Positions 1-11,939 of a stretch of 64,000 nucleotides of DNA are shown in pieces. The DNA is from Panopea generosa (Eukaryota > Mollusca > Bivalvia > Adapedonta > Hiatellidae), in the NCBI GenBank assembly GCA_029582155.1, contig CM055911.1:21510014-21574013 (forward strand). The letters are read 5' to 3'. Position numbers and translations under genes: made by a program. Position 1 is the stretch's first letter, and the number at the start of each line of letters is the position of its first letter. The notes under the pieces were generated by a model that saw nothing but the letters and a program-made list of their open reading frames with translations, was not told where the DNA came from and ran no database searches.

Positions 1-377
1 CTTATTGCATTACCAAGGGGTATATATATATCGTTAAAGATGCAGTTTTATCCAAACAAGTTTTATGTTGTCTTTATAAAATAATTTGTCAGTTTAATAT
101 GTAACAAGTAGATATCAGAAGATATCAGAAGATTCTCCTAACGGCACATTTAGTTTTCTGTTGAAGTAAAAATTTAACTGGTCCTAAATTAGGTACCCAA
201 TAATCAAATAGTATTTATAAATAGCCGAAATTCGCATAATATTTCTGAAAAATAAAAACTTTCATCATTTCTTGACATAAGAATTTGACACATACCATTA
301 TAAAAATATATTTAATTCATACATGTGTTGCGCTTTTCAAACATTTAAGTGTACATATACATATACTTTGTACACAG

Positions 378-491
378 GAAAATGTACATATGGCGATAAG
401 TCGTACGACATTGGTGACAAGTTCTCAGATGGTTGCAAGGAGTGTGTTTGCAAAAGAAATGGAAAGGTTAGATGCGAGGACGATAAATGCG
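378..491 (+). CDS. Gene 1, half-VWC exon A (internal exon, phase 1-1)
   Basis: Internal exon of a secreted multi-VWC protein. The acceptor is the AG at 376-377 after a pyrimidine-poor tract, and the donor gtaagt starts at 492. The 114 nt begin with two bases completing a Gly codon and end with one base, so both borders are phase 1. The 37-residue module has six cysteines in the order C1 - C2xxC3xC4 - C5 - C6 (DGCKECVC core), which is the N-terminal subdomain of a VWC/chordin-type repeat without the C-terminal CC..C part. It is nearly identical to the exon at 2604-2717. The gene continues upstream of the window, so no start is seen. VWC modules are extracellular and disulfide-bonded; a specific ligand cannot be inferred. 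Confidence 0.85.
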
Positions 492-1164
492 GTAAGTATA
501 TTTTTCATGTTTCTAACTAATTTGACATGTGTCATCGTTTTTGATAGGTGTTCCATTTCACATTGAAACAAATCATAAACCTCTTGTTCCATTGTTAAGA
601 ACAAAGGACCTGACTGAGTTACCTGCTTAAATACAGATATTTGGAATGGGTCTATTGAGTTTTAATTCTCAATAAGGTACACACCCGGGTGTAAATTGAT
701 AGCATCTAGAACATCCCTGTCAACTCATTTGTGAATCTGACCTTTAATTCAACCGAGAAAAGGATACTTGTAAAACACAATTTTTAAGAGTTTTCCAGCT
801 TTCTCCAATCACTTGGAACAAAACAAGTCTCAATATAATGGAGATATGTTTGTAGAAATCGATTTTTAATGACCTTCAGAATGGCCAGACAAATCTGCAC
901 TTTGTGAACCATACTGGTCATTCAGATGTGAAATCATAATTCAGAAACGATTACTTATGAAAGGGAGTTGCCTGATTATTTCCTGGGATTATGCAATCTG
1001 ACATACTTGATATAATTCATGAAGGCCAACAAGGGATAACGCGGCAAAGAAAGTGCGCCAAAACTTCAATATGGTAGTTAGATCTTAGTGCAGTACTAAA
1101 AACTCTAGTTAAATCATGTTAACAATGCATTGAGCATACCAATGATTATGCAGAGTCAATGATA

Positions 1165-1613
1165 TCTTTAGAATTCCCAAGACAACTCACGAGGGTAGAA
1201 TACAAGCATACACAAAGTAAAATTTACTAGTTTAATTTTACATTAACAAAGTTACGAATATACTATTAAACAATATATACAAATGAAAGATAATTACTTA
1301 ACAAAAGAAACAGCTGGTTAAAAAAAGGTCCTATTATGGTATTTACACTTTTTTCACACAGTTTTATCTTCACACGTTACGTAATTACGTTACGTTACGT
1401 AATCTACATCGCGATCCAAACTGCTTATATCATTTGAATGTAAAAAATGTTTTTAAAAATGTACAAGATACTACTACGCGTCCGGATTATCGTAGATTTA
1501 GCATCACTCGTCCCTTGCGGCGGTGGCTATATAAACTGGATTATATTCCCTGGAACTCTATACCGAGTATCTGGCTTTACGTCGCCTCGTACCGACAATC
1601 GACCGTACTCAGA
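1165..1613. mobile_element. TATA-containing interspersed element (possible solo LTR), copy 1
   Basis: The element runs from a gagggtagaatacaa-type start to a gtaccgacaatcgaccgta-type end. It contains a TATATAAA-like box (gctatataaactgg, near 1527) and no coding capacity. Related copies sit at about 3395-3838 and 51056-51472, and a 5' part at about 28458-28560. At 51056 it interrupts a minisatellite, which shows it behaves as an insertion. The class is uncertain: solo LTR or other non-autonomous element. Confidence 0.5.
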
Positions 1614-1911
1614 CGTCAAGACCACCATGTCGTCCACATGACGATTATGTCGGTTACTGTCCTATGACTTCCTGTCATGTCTAGATACGTCGTTAACGTA
1701 GCCGACACATACCTTGCTTACGTCTAAAAACGGCTACAATATATATATAATCTCATATTTACTAATAACTCAACTATGTAATGACAGGGCGTCTATTACT
1801 TACCATCTATCAATTTCATGGTATTTATATCAATATATGATAACTGTTTAGTTTATAAAAGTGTTTCGCTTATCAATCAGTTTGTTGTGGATACATACAT
1901 TTCTTATATAG

Positions 1912-2022
1912 GTTGTATATACGAAGGTCAGCAATACAGGGTTGGAAAGTTCCAAAATAAAGACGGATACAAATGTCAATGTACACGTAAGGGAAAGGTT
2001 TATTGCAAGAAATGTGTTTCAC
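1912..2022 (+). CDS. Gene 1, half-VWC exon B with one cysteine missing (phase 1-1)
   Basis: The acceptor AG is at 1910-1911 and the donor gtaagt starts at 2023. The exon is 111 nt with phase 1 on both sides, so it joins exon A through a Gly codon and the exon at 2604 through an Arg codon. It encodes a module like its neighbours (start CIYEGQQY, core DGYKCQC, then VYCKKC). C2 of the module is replaced by Tyr and one residue of the C2-C3 spacing is lost, leaving five cysteines. It has no counterpart in the second copy of the local 2.2-kb tandem duplication. The open frame and splice sites are intact, so it is probably used. Confidence 0.8.
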
Positions 2023-2227
2023 GTAAGTATTTGCAATGTTTAGTTTTTTTAACCTTTCATGAATTTCAAAGAATCAACACTATTGGTTAAGGCGCACATC
2101 AAAACTAAACTGGTTGTGATTTTGGTGCCGAACATTTATCAATAGAATTAACATATATATGTACATATTAGCATGAGTGTACACTTGACATTGAAACATT
2201 TGTTTTGCAAAGATGTATTCGTTGGTA

Positions 2228-3838
2228 CTTACTGCATTACCAGGGGATATATATATATCGTTAAAGATGCAAGTTTTATCCAAACAAGTTTTATGTTGTC
2301 TTTATAAAATAATCTGTCAGTTGAATATGTATCAAGTAGATATCAGAAGATATCAGAAGGTCCTCCTAACGGCACATTTAGTTTTCTGTTGAAGTAAAAA
2401 TTTAACTGGTCCTAAATTAGGGACCCAATACTCAAATAGTATTTATAAATAGCCGAAATTCGCATCATATTTCTGAAAAATAAAAACTTTCAGCATTTCT
2501 TGACATAAAAATTTGACACACACCGTTATAAAAATATATTTAATTCATACATGTGTTGCGCTTTTCAAACATTTAAGTGTACATATACATATACTGTACA
2601 CAGGTAAATGTACATATGGCGATAAGTCGTACGACATTGGCGACAAGTTCTCAGATGGTTGCAAGGAGTGTGTTTGCAAAATAAATGGAAAGGTTAGGTG
2701 CAAGCACGATAAATGCGGTAAGTATATTTTTTATGTTTCAAACTATTTTGATATGTGTCATCGTTTTTGATAGGTGTTCTATTTCACATTGAAACAAATC
2801 ATAAACCTCTTGTTCCATTGTTAAGAACAAAGGACCTGACTGAGTTACCTGCTTAAATACAGATATTTGGAATGGGGCTATTGAGTTTTAATTCTCAATA
2901 AGGTACACACCCGGGTGTAAATTGATAACATCTAGAACTTTCCTGTCAACTCATTTGTGAATCTGACCTTTAATTCAACCGAGAAAAGGATACTTGTAAA
3001 ACACAATTCTCAAGAGTTTACCAGCTTTCTCTAATCACTTGAAAAACAACACGTCTCAATATAATGGAGATATGTTTGTAGAAATCGATTTTTACTGAAC
3101 TAAAGAATGTCCAGACAAATCTGCACTTTGTGAACCATACTGGTCATTCAGATGTGAAATCATAATTCTGAAACGGTTACTGATGAAAGCGAGTCACCTG
3201 ATAATTCCTGGGGTTATGCAATCTGACATACTTGATATTATTCATGAAGGCCAACAAGGGATAACGAGGCGAAGAAAGTGCGCCAAAACTTCAAAATGGT
3301 AGTTAGATCTTAGTGCAGTACTAAAAACTCTAGTTAAATCACGTTAACAATGCATTGAGCATACCAATGATTATGCAGAGTCAATGATATCTTTAGAATT
3401 CCCAAGACAACTCACGAGGGTAGAATACAAGCATACACAAAGTAAAATTTACTTGTTTAATTTTACATGAACAAAGTTACGAATATACTTTTAAACAATA
3501 TATACAAATGAAAGATAATTACTTAACAAAAGAATCAGCTGGTTAAAAAAAGGTCCTATGATGGAATTTACACTTTTTTCACACAGTTTTATCTTCACAC
3601 GTTACGTAATTACATTACGTTACGTAATCTACATCGCGATCCAAACTGCTTATATCAATTGAATGTAAAAATTGTTTTTAAAAATGTATTAGATACTACT
3701 ACGCGTCCGGATTATCGTAGATTTAGCATCACTCGTCCCTTGCAGCGGTGGCTATATAAACTGGATTATATTCCCTGGAACTCTATACCGAGTATCTGGC
3801 TTTACGTCGCCTCGTACCGACAATCGACCGTACTCAGA
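2228..3838. repeat. Tandem genomic duplication, unit 2 (carries exon C)
   Basis: Second unit of the duplication described at 1-1613. It ends by running directly into the 53-bp minisatellite at 3862, where unit 1 continues into unique sequence and exon B. Confidence 0.85.
2604..2717 (+). CDS. Gene 1, half-VWC exon C (duplicate of exon A)
   Basis: The acceptor CAG ends at 2603 and the donor gtaagt starts at 2718. The exon is 114 nt, phase 1-1, with six cysteines in the same spacing as the exon at 378-491. Only a few residues differ (for example KRNGKVRCEDD versus KINGKVRCKHD). Its flanking introns are also copies of those around exon A, which places this exon in the second unit of a tandem genomic duplication. 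It joins the short exon at 5590 through a Glu codon, so three half-VWC modules lie in series before the full VWC domain. Confidence 0.85.
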
Positions 3839-3861
3839 CATGAGGTAGAGTAGTTTAGTAA

Positions 3862-4310
3862 CGCTGTTGTTATTTCACAATACAGATATGACATTCGGTG
3901 CGGTAGTTTTATAACGGTATTGTTATATGACAATACAGATATGTCATGTGGTATGGTAGTTTTATTACCCTATTGTTAAATGACCATACATATATGTCAT
4001 GTGGTACGGTAGTTTTATATCTCTGTTGTTAAGTGACAATACAGATATGACATTCGTTGTTGTAGTTTTATAACGGTATTGTTATATGACAATAGAGATA
4101 TGTCATGTGGTATGGTAGTTTTATTACCCTATTGTTAAATGACCATACATATATGTCATGTGGTACGGTAGTTTTATAACGATGTTGTTATGTGACAATA
4201 CAGATATGTCATGTGGTATGGTAGTTTTATAACGCTGTTGTTATGTGACAATACAGATATGACATGCGGTGTGATAGTTTTATAGTCCTATTGTTAAATG
4301 ACAATGAATA
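3862..4310. repeat. 53-bp minisatellite array
   Basis: About eight units of ~53 bp, each with acaatacagatatg and ggtagttttataacg motifs. The same unit recurs at 56417-56660 and 60718-61222, always in VWC introns. No coding sense. Confidence 0.85.
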
Positions 4311-4439
4311 TATTACATGTTGTGTTGACAGACACGTAATATAGGCTTACTGTGTAGCTACCAGACTCATGAATATTCTGGATGCTTCCGTTGCAAAAAT
4401 GTTGTCAGACAGCTACTTTTTAATTCTAGATAACTAAAC

Positions 4440-5589
4440 GATGTCACAAAGTGTTAGGTCAGGAGATATGACAGGTGGGAAAAATAATAATAATAAAAAG
4501 GTATTTCATGACTTGGATCGACCAGTTCAGAAAATATATACCCACCTTAAATTGCTGTAGAAGGAGTCAGAATGACCAGTTGACTAACGTCAAACAGCAT
4601 TGCGTATTATTTATTTTTAGAATGGTGAATTTGTTTCACTTTCTTCACTCCGATTAATCATGTTTTGAGGAAGTGGGTTCGCATTTCTAATGTATCAGCG
4701 ATATAAATATAAACAACTAAAATCTTTAAGAAAAGCAAGTATGTGTACAATGTACAATATTTATGCTGTTCCATTAGCCGACTTTAATAAACGGATACAA
4801 CAATAAATATAAGATGCTGGTTTGCTGCTGAAATTGACCTGTTATTGTAGACTGAGTGCAGTTATGATATAAATTTATCACATATTAATTTACAATGCAG
4901 GAGTGTAACAAACATATGGCATATTTTAATATCAACTAAATGTAATTCTAATTCAGATTCGTTATTCGCTGTTTACTTTGATTTTGGCTCTCATGCGTGA
5001 AATGCCCAACTACATATCGAATTCACCAAATATATAAATAGCGTTGATTTTGTCATGGTTAAATAACGTTATTTTGAGACGTTGCGTCATACAACGGTAA
5101 CGAAATTGACAGGCCTCTTTCTCGTTCATTATAAACATGATATGTTAATTAAATTGTAAATGTACCTTTTTTCTGATTGATGTGATAAAAAATCCTTAAA
5201 TTTGGGCTCATTTTTTTTAAGTAATTAAACTCGCAAAAATAATATTCGCCGAGACTAGCATAATATATTTTGCCAATTCTTGTAATAATTTCAAATATAA
5301 ATGAGCACACTTGTAAGATACTGTATTTAAGGAATACGCCTCATTTGTTGAATAAACTCACTTGCAACGAGCACTATTTTGCGTTCACTTAATAGTTATG
5401 TGGTGCATGCAAATTCCTATCACATGAACGTCTAAATAGTGATCAGATGTGTTTTCCTTAAATATCAACCCGATGACGTCACATGAAATATTAAATGTGA
5501 ATTATGATAATATTGCTTTGCTATTTATCATCAGTGCCGTGACTTAAACGTTATTTCAAACCCTCATTTTATAGCTGTTGATTTTTCAG
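4440..5589. other. Intron of gene 1 shared with gene 2 introns
   Basis: About 1.1 kb upstream of the 36-nt exon. Its first part (ggtatttcatgacttggatcg…) and last part match the sequences before the exons at 54294, 58242 and 63648. No separate gene seen. Confidence 0.6.
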
Positions 5590-5625
5590 AGTGTTATGGG
5601 GAAGATGGAAATACTTACTTGCCAG
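5590..5625 (+). CDS. Gene 1, N-terminal piece of full VWC domain (36-nt exon)
   Basis: This 36-nt phase 1-1 exon follows atttttcag and ends at CCAG|gtacag. It encodes CYGEDGNTYLP plus the first base of a Gly codon completed by the exon at 11226. It supplies C1 and the G-x-x-Y-x-x-G-E start of a VWC domain. The same 36-nt exon, with the same uncommon gtacag/gtactg donor, recurs at 54294, 58242 and 63648. The intron that follows is 5.6 kb and packed with minisatellites, against about 1.46 kb in the paralogous units of gene 2. It is too short to be found by ORF length; the call rests on frame, splice sites and paralogues. Confidence 0.8.
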
Positions 5626-5639
5626 GTACAGTAATTATT

Positions 5640-6955
5640 ATCAACATCGTCCGTCAGGATGAATATCTAAATAACTGGTTCAACAGCATTCGTCGGGATA
5701 AATATATAAATGAATGTTCAACATCATCCGTTGGGTCATATAACTAAATAAAGGTTCACCATCATTCATCGAGTTAAACACCATTTATATTGATGAATAT
5801 CTAAAAAAATAGTTCAACATCATACATCGAATTCAATATTTAAAAAATTGTCCAATCTCATCCTTCGAGTTAAATATCTATGAAATGGTTCAACATTACC
5901 CGTCGAATTAAATATCTAAAATATGGTCCAAACACATCCGTTGAGTTAATATCTAAATTAAGGTCCATTATCATCAGTCGAGTTAAAAATCCAAAAAACG
6001 GTTCAACATCATCCGTCAAACTTATTTCATGGAATCATGGAGCTCATTCAATGTTGCTTGAAAATAGAATACCGCTTTCAAAGTCGGTGCTAGAGTGGTC
6101 ACGTGATCATTACCGAGTTACGTTGATCTTTGGTTGCGTTCAGTAATTTCAATGCAGAGATGGTGTTGAACCAATTTTTGGATATTTAACTCGACGGATG
6201 GTGTTGAAACATTGTTGGAATTATTCATTAACAATATGTTTTCTCAATTAATATATTGCCACTTTTAGTAACATTTCGTTACAGGCTATACATAATGTAT
6301 TTATGGTATCACATTTAGGCTGCAACACAATCTGTCGGGTTAATTATCTATATAAATCAGTTGAACCTCATTCGCCGGATTAAATATCTAAAGAACTGCT
6401 TTAACACCATCTGTCGGGTCTGTCGGGTAAAATATCTTAACAAAGGGTTCAACATCGTCCGTTAGGATGAATATCTAAATAACTGGTTCAACAGCATTCG
6501 TCGGGATAAATATATAAATAAATGTTGAACATCATCCGTTGGGTCATATAACTAAATAAAGTTTCACCATCATATGTCGGGTTAAATATGGTAATAAATG
6601 GGTCAACACCATCCGTCAGGTTAAATATCTAAATAAATGGTTCAACACCATTCGTCGGAAAAAATTTCTAAATAAATGGTTCAACATCATCCGTCGGTTT
6701 ATATGTCTAAATAACTGGCTCATCACCATCTGTCGGGTTAAATATCTCAAAAATACCTTAACATCATCAGCCGAGTTACATATCTACAATATGGGTCATT
6801 ATCGTTCATAGACTGAGTTAAACATAAAATATCTAAAAAGTGGTTCAACACAATCCGTCAAGTTAAATATCTAAATAAATGGTTTACCATCATCCGACGG
6901 GTTAAATATCTATATAACTGGTTCAACAGCATCTGTCGAGTTTAGATTAAGGAGT
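5640..6955. repeat. 39-bp minisatellite array with an inverted patch
   Basis: Units of ~39 bp read ttcaac-atcatccgtcggg-ttaaatatctaaataaatgg. The array is interrupted at about 6040-6320, and within that gap 6159-6210 carries the unit in reverse orientation. Degenerate units continue at about 9440-9830. Lies in the 5590/11226 intron. Confidence 0.85.
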
Positions 6956-7269
6956 ATTTATAGTGTTTTTGTTATTATTAAAGCAAACATTGACCTTTTA
7001 CCAGATATTATCGGAAGGACGGTAGTTCTATTCAGGTCAATTTTGAAATGTTTCATTAGCCTATTGGCAATACCTATTTAAAAATGATTCACCGTGATTA
7101 TATAGACCTGAGAACAAAGGCAACACTTGAAATAACAATTCCAAAATAGCATTTAGACTGTTAAGATGGTCATAGCGATGACTGCTATGGACTTAAATTG
7201 AGCAGTGACATAAGAGCACACTCATCGTTCAGTTGATTCTGTGGAAAAACGTCAAAATTTGGTTAACGC

Positions 7270-9418
7270 ATTACATGAACAATGCTAAGAATTATTGGTC
7301 AGGAAGGGAATTCCATGATTGTTCAGAAGGATATAACAGACCTGAACTGGCAGATGTCATGTGTTGGGGCAAACTACGCTATGAATTATTGGACAGGAAG
7401 GTAATTCCATGAGTATACAGAAGGATAAAACAGACCTGAATTGGAAGATGTCATGTGTTGGGACAAACTACGCTATGAATTGTTGGACAGGCAGGTATTT
7501 CCATGATTGTACAGAAGGATAAAACAGACCTGAACTGGCAGATGTCAGATAATTGGACAAACTACGCTATGAATTATTGGAAAGGCAGGGAATTCCATGA
7601 TTATACAGAAGGATATAACAGACCTGAATTGGGAGATATCATATGTTGGGGCAAACTACGTTATGGATTACTGGACAGTAACGAAACTCCATGACTGTAC
7701 AGAAGGATATGATATACCTGAACTGGCAGATGTCAGGTGTTGGGACAAACTACGCTATGAATTATTGGACAGGAAGGGAATTCAAAGATTGTACAGACGG
7801 ATATAACAGATTTGAACTGGCAGATGTCAGGTGTTGGGGCAAACAACGCTATGAAATATTGGTCAGGAAGGTAATTCCATGACTGTACAGAAGGATATAA
7901 CAGACCTGAACTGGCAGATGTCAGGTGCTGGGACAAACTACGCTATGAATAGTTGGACAGGAAGGGAATTCCGTGATTGTACAGACGGATATAACAAATC
8001 TGAACTGGCAGATGTCAGGTGCTGGGACAAACTACGCTATGAATAATTGGACTGGAAGGTTATTCCATGATTGCACAGACATATATAACAGGCCTGAACT
8101 GGCAGATGTCAGGTGTTCGGGCAAAGTACCCTAAGAATTATTGAACGGGAAGGGAATTCCATGATTGTACAGAAGGATATAACAGACCTGAACTGGCAGA
8201 TGTCATGTACTTGGATAAATTACGCTATGAATCTTGGGACAGGCAGGTAATTCCATGATTGTACAGAAGGATATAACAAATCTGAACTGGCAGATGTCAG
8301 GTGCTTGGACAAACTACGCTATGAATAATTGGACTGGAGTGTTATTCCATGTTTGTACAGACGGGTATAACAGGCCTGAACTGGCAGATGTCAGGTGTTC
8401 GGGCAAACTACCTTATGAATAATTGGACGGGAAGGGAATTCCATGATTGTACAGACGGATATAACAAATCTGAACTGGCAGATGTCAGGTGCTGGGACAA
8501 ACTACGCTATGAATAATTGGACTGGAGTGTTATTCCATGTTTGTACAGACGGGTATAACAGGCCTGAACTGGCAGATGTCAGGTGTTCGGGCAAACTACC
8601 CTATGAATAATTGGACGGGAAGGGAATTCCATGATTGTACAGAAGTATATAACAGTCCTAAACTGGCAGATGTCAGGTGTTGGGGCAAACTACGCTATTA
8701 ATTATTTGACAGGAAGTGAAATTCCTTGATTGTACAGACAGTTATAACAGGCCTGAACTGGCAGATGTCAGATGTTTGGGAAAACTACGCTATGAATTAT
8801 TGGTCAGGAAGGTAATTCCATGATTGTACAGAAGGATATATCAAACCTGAACTGGCAGATGTCAGGTGTTTGGACAAACTACGCTATGAATTATTGGACA
8901 AGGAGGGAATTCCATGGTTGTACAGAAGGATATAACAGATCTGAACTGGCAGATGTCAGGTGCTTGAACAAACTACGCTATGAATTATTGGACAAGATTG
9001 CAATTCCATGACTCTCAAGAAGGATATAACAGACCTGAACTGGCAGATGTCAGGTGTTGGGGCAAAGTACTCTATGAAATATTGGTCAGTAAGGTAATTC
9101 CATGATTGTACAGAAGGATATAACAGACTTGAACTGGCAGATATCAGGTGCTGGGTCAAACTACGCTATGAATAATTAGACAGGAAGGTAATTCCATGAT
9201 TGTACAGACGGATATAACAGGCCTGAACTAGCAGATGTCAGATATTGGGGAAAACTACGCTATGAATTATTGGTCAGGAAGGTAATTCCATGATTGTACA
9301 GAAGGATATAACAGACCTAAACTGGCAGATGTCAGGTGCTGGGGAAAACTACGCTATGAATTATTGGTCAGGAAGGTAATTCCATGATTGTACAGAAGGA
9401 TATAACAGACCTGAATTG
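7270..9418. repeat. 94-bp minisatellite array, about 23 units
   Basis: The period is 94 bp, measured from the ttccat of successive units (7311, 7405, 7499, 7593). Units contain aactggcagatgtcaggtg and aaactacgctatgaattat. Because 94 is not a multiple of three, the ~63-codon frames found here are repeat artefacts. Lies in the gene 1 intron. Confidence 0.92.
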
Positions 9419-9959
9419 TATATAATTGTATAATAAACAATAATGCAACATCGTCTATCGAGTTAAATATATAAAACGTGGTGAACAACGTATATATGGT
9501 AGAATATCAAAACGTTTTATTTTTAGTCACCGAATTCAATATGTAAGAAGTGTTTTCCATCATTCACAGAGATCAATATAAAAATAAAATTAGTGTAATA
9601 ATATGAAAATGTAAAAACAAAGGGTTCAACACACAACTCGTAGAGTTAACTATTGGAAAAAGATTCAACACAAACGTCAATTTAAATAACTAAAGATATA
9701 TAAAGTATATTTCCGATTCATATAGTAAAATAATTTAAAAAAAAGCTGAACCTTAAATCACCAATTTCAACCTGATTCATAGAAGTGAATATCTAAAAGG
9801 GGTTCAACTCGCAAGTTTTGTAAATAAATAATAGTACTGCTTCAAAATAAAAAATGCTATCGTCGCGTTCTTCCTCTGGTCAAATAACGCCGTACCCTAC
9901 ATACGACAGATTGTAAAGGATTCATAACTATATCGTAATCATTTTTTTTGGGGAAATGT

Positions 9960-10760
9960 CATGAGAATGAACCTCACCCTAACCCTAACCATAAACCTAA
10001 TCCGAAACTTACGACATATGCGGTAGGGGTAATGTGGTCATTAGATGGCAAAGCTTTATATCCCTTTGTTATTTTAATAGGATACAACTCAACCTTTGGT
10101 GACATGTTTATATTTGTCTAGACTCGTGTCATCGTGACATGTTTACATGCGTCAAAACTTGTGTCATTGTGACATGTTTCCATGTGTCTTGACTCTTGTC
10201 ATCGTGACATGTTTACATTTGTCTAGATTCGTGTCATCGTGACATGTTTACATGCGTCAAAACTTGTGTCATTTGACATGTTTCCATGTGTCTGGACTCT
10301 TGTAATCGTGACATGTTTACGTTTGTCTAGATTCGTGTCAACGTGACATGTTTACATTTGTTTCGACTCGAGTCATCGTGACATGTTTACGTTTGTCTAG
10401 ACTCGTGTCATCATGACAAGTTTACATTTGTCTTGATTCGTGTCATCATGACATGTTTATATCTGTTTTGACTCGTGTCTTCGTGACATGTTTACATTTG
10501 TTCAGACTCATGTCAATGTGACATGTTCAAACAGATGGATCTGATCCATGGCCTGCAAACCGTGTATTTGCTTATAAAACGGAGAATTTGCCTGCCAAAT
10601 GATAGATTGGAAAGTATATTTGAACCCTGTTTATGTTAAAGAACAGTGAACCCAACGACCTATGCGGTAGGGGTTAAGTAATCATTCGATGACATAGCCT
10701 TAGACCCCTTTATTACTGTAATAGGGTACAACTCAACCTCTGGTCAAATGCATATATGGA
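9960..10760. repeat. Intronic repeats: direct pair around a 35-bp array, and a short telomere-like tract
   Basis: The segment near 9985-10105 (acgacatatgcggtagggg…) recurs at about 10655-10745, flanking the 35-bp array at 10098-10532. A telomere-like CCCTAACCCTAACC lies at 9977-9990. No gene seen. Confidence 0.6.
10098..10532. repeat. ~35-bp minisatellite with palindromic core
   Basis: About twelve units of gtgtcatcgtgacatgttta followed by catttgtctagactc. The core TGTCA-tcg-TGACA is an inverted repeat. The same family occurs at 11555-11935, 50534-50893, 56110-56416 and 60068-60717. Confidence 0.88.
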
Positions 10761-11225
10761 TTAGAACGGATTCTATGCCGTCAAAGTAATGGCCATTGTT
10801 CCATAGATCCCATAAGGTATTCGTCATAGTCAATTAGGCCTTTGATGCCTGGATCTCTGAAAGTAATAGCCATAGTTCCCAAGATCCCTAGATATAATTG
10901 ACCATGTTCCCCATATCTCTGAAACCCCTGGGATGGCTTCACTGTTTCCTCAGATAATTAACATATAGTGTATCATATAAACAAATATCTTTTTAAAAAC
11001 AAATGTAATGTTCACTTTATCATTTTAAAATTTGAAGAAGAAAACAGCGACAACTAACGTATAGCAACAGGGCTTGTTTTAATGAGTAGCATCTGTATCA
11101 CTCAAGACACTGCTGTACAACAACAATGTTTCATTTAATTCGAACAAGTATAAGAAGGAAAGTGGGAAAGGTGAAATGGAATTAACTTTACGGGCATATG
11201 TTTTTGACAATATATATTTTTCCAG

Positions 11226-11375
11226 GAGAAAGCGTACCATCAACCGACCACTGTATGACGTGTACATGCAGTCCAGATGGAACAACAATGTGTTCAAGTC
11301 CGACTTGTTTGATTCCGCAGTGTGAAAACCCCATACTTGTTAAAGGGGAGTGCTGTGCTACATGTGCATCTGAAG
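11226..11375 (+). CDS. Gene 1, C-terminal piece of full VWC domain
   Basis: The acceptor tttccag ends at 11225 and the donor gtatat starts at 11376. The exon is 150 nt, phase 1-1. Spliced to 5590-5625 it gives a complete VWC domain with ten cysteines: C1 from the short exon, then C2xxC3xC4 (CMTCTC), C5, C6, C7 and the hallmark GECCATC. The first ~25 nt (GESVPSTD) are the same as in the two gene 2 copies at 55793 and 59746; the rest has diverged (CSSPTCLIPQCENP). Secreted VWC domains of this kind occur in chordin, kielin and matrix proteins; which type this is cannot be told here. Confidence 0.88.
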
Positions 11376-11554
11376 GTATATAATTTCGTAAATTATAAAT
11401 TATACCTGTTACATTATATGAAATATAAATCGTATCAATGCAATCAATTTGAATAGTAAGTCCGCTTAATATTAACATGATTACTTTTCTCAAAATAAAT
11501 GAAAACATATATACCGTCCATCATAGTCACCAGTTTAGAAATGTACATAGCGTG

Positions 11555-11935
11555 AGATGTCAACATGTGTCGTGTCGTGTTTACATGTGTCTAGACTCGT
11601 ATCATCGTGACATGTTTACATTTATCTAGACTCCTGTCATGGCGACATGTTTACACTCTCTTGAGTCTTTACATGTCTAGACTCGTATCGTCGTGACATA
11701 TTTATATTTGTATAGATTCGTGTCATTCGTGACATGTTTGTATTTGTCTAAACTCATGTCATCGTGCCATGTTTATATTTGTCTAAACTCAAATCATCGT
11801 GACATGTTTTTATTTGTCGAAACCAATGTCGCAGTGACATGTTTATATTTGTAATCGTGACATGTTTATATTTGTCTATTTGTCTAAACTCAAGTCATCG
11901 AGATATATATGTCTAGACTCGTGTCATGGAAAGTG
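11555..11935. repeat. ~35-bp minisatellite, second block in gene 1
   Basis: Same unit as 10098-10532, starting about 180 bp after the VWC C-exon, exactly as in the gene 2 units. It passes directly into the 42-bp array. Confidence 0.85.
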
Positions 11936-11939
11936 TTGA

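Larger units (their letters stand above)
1..1613. repeat. Tandem genomic duplication, unit 1 (carries exon A)
   Basis: This stretch, including the exon at 378-491, is repeated almost base for base at about 2228-3838 (offset about 2226). Both units end in the same place, at cgaccgtactcagac. Between them lies about 600 bp carrying the exon at 1912. No further gene content was seen outside the exon. Confidence 0.85.

Noticed and set aside
1434-1667. 77-codon frame repeated at 3659-3853 and partly at 51208-51420
   Set aside because: It lies inside the TATA-containing interspersed element and is not kept open to the same point in the copies.
7503-9159. Series of ~63-67-codon frames on both strands
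   Set aside because: They recur every 94 bp within the minisatellite and shift frame between units, as expected of a repeat.
7270-9418. CRISPR-like regular repeats
   Set aside because: Units are contiguous tandem copies without unique spacers, in a eukaryotic intron.
9977-9990. Telomere remnant
   Set aside because: Only about two CCCTAA units; too short to mean more than chance or part of a dispersed repeat.
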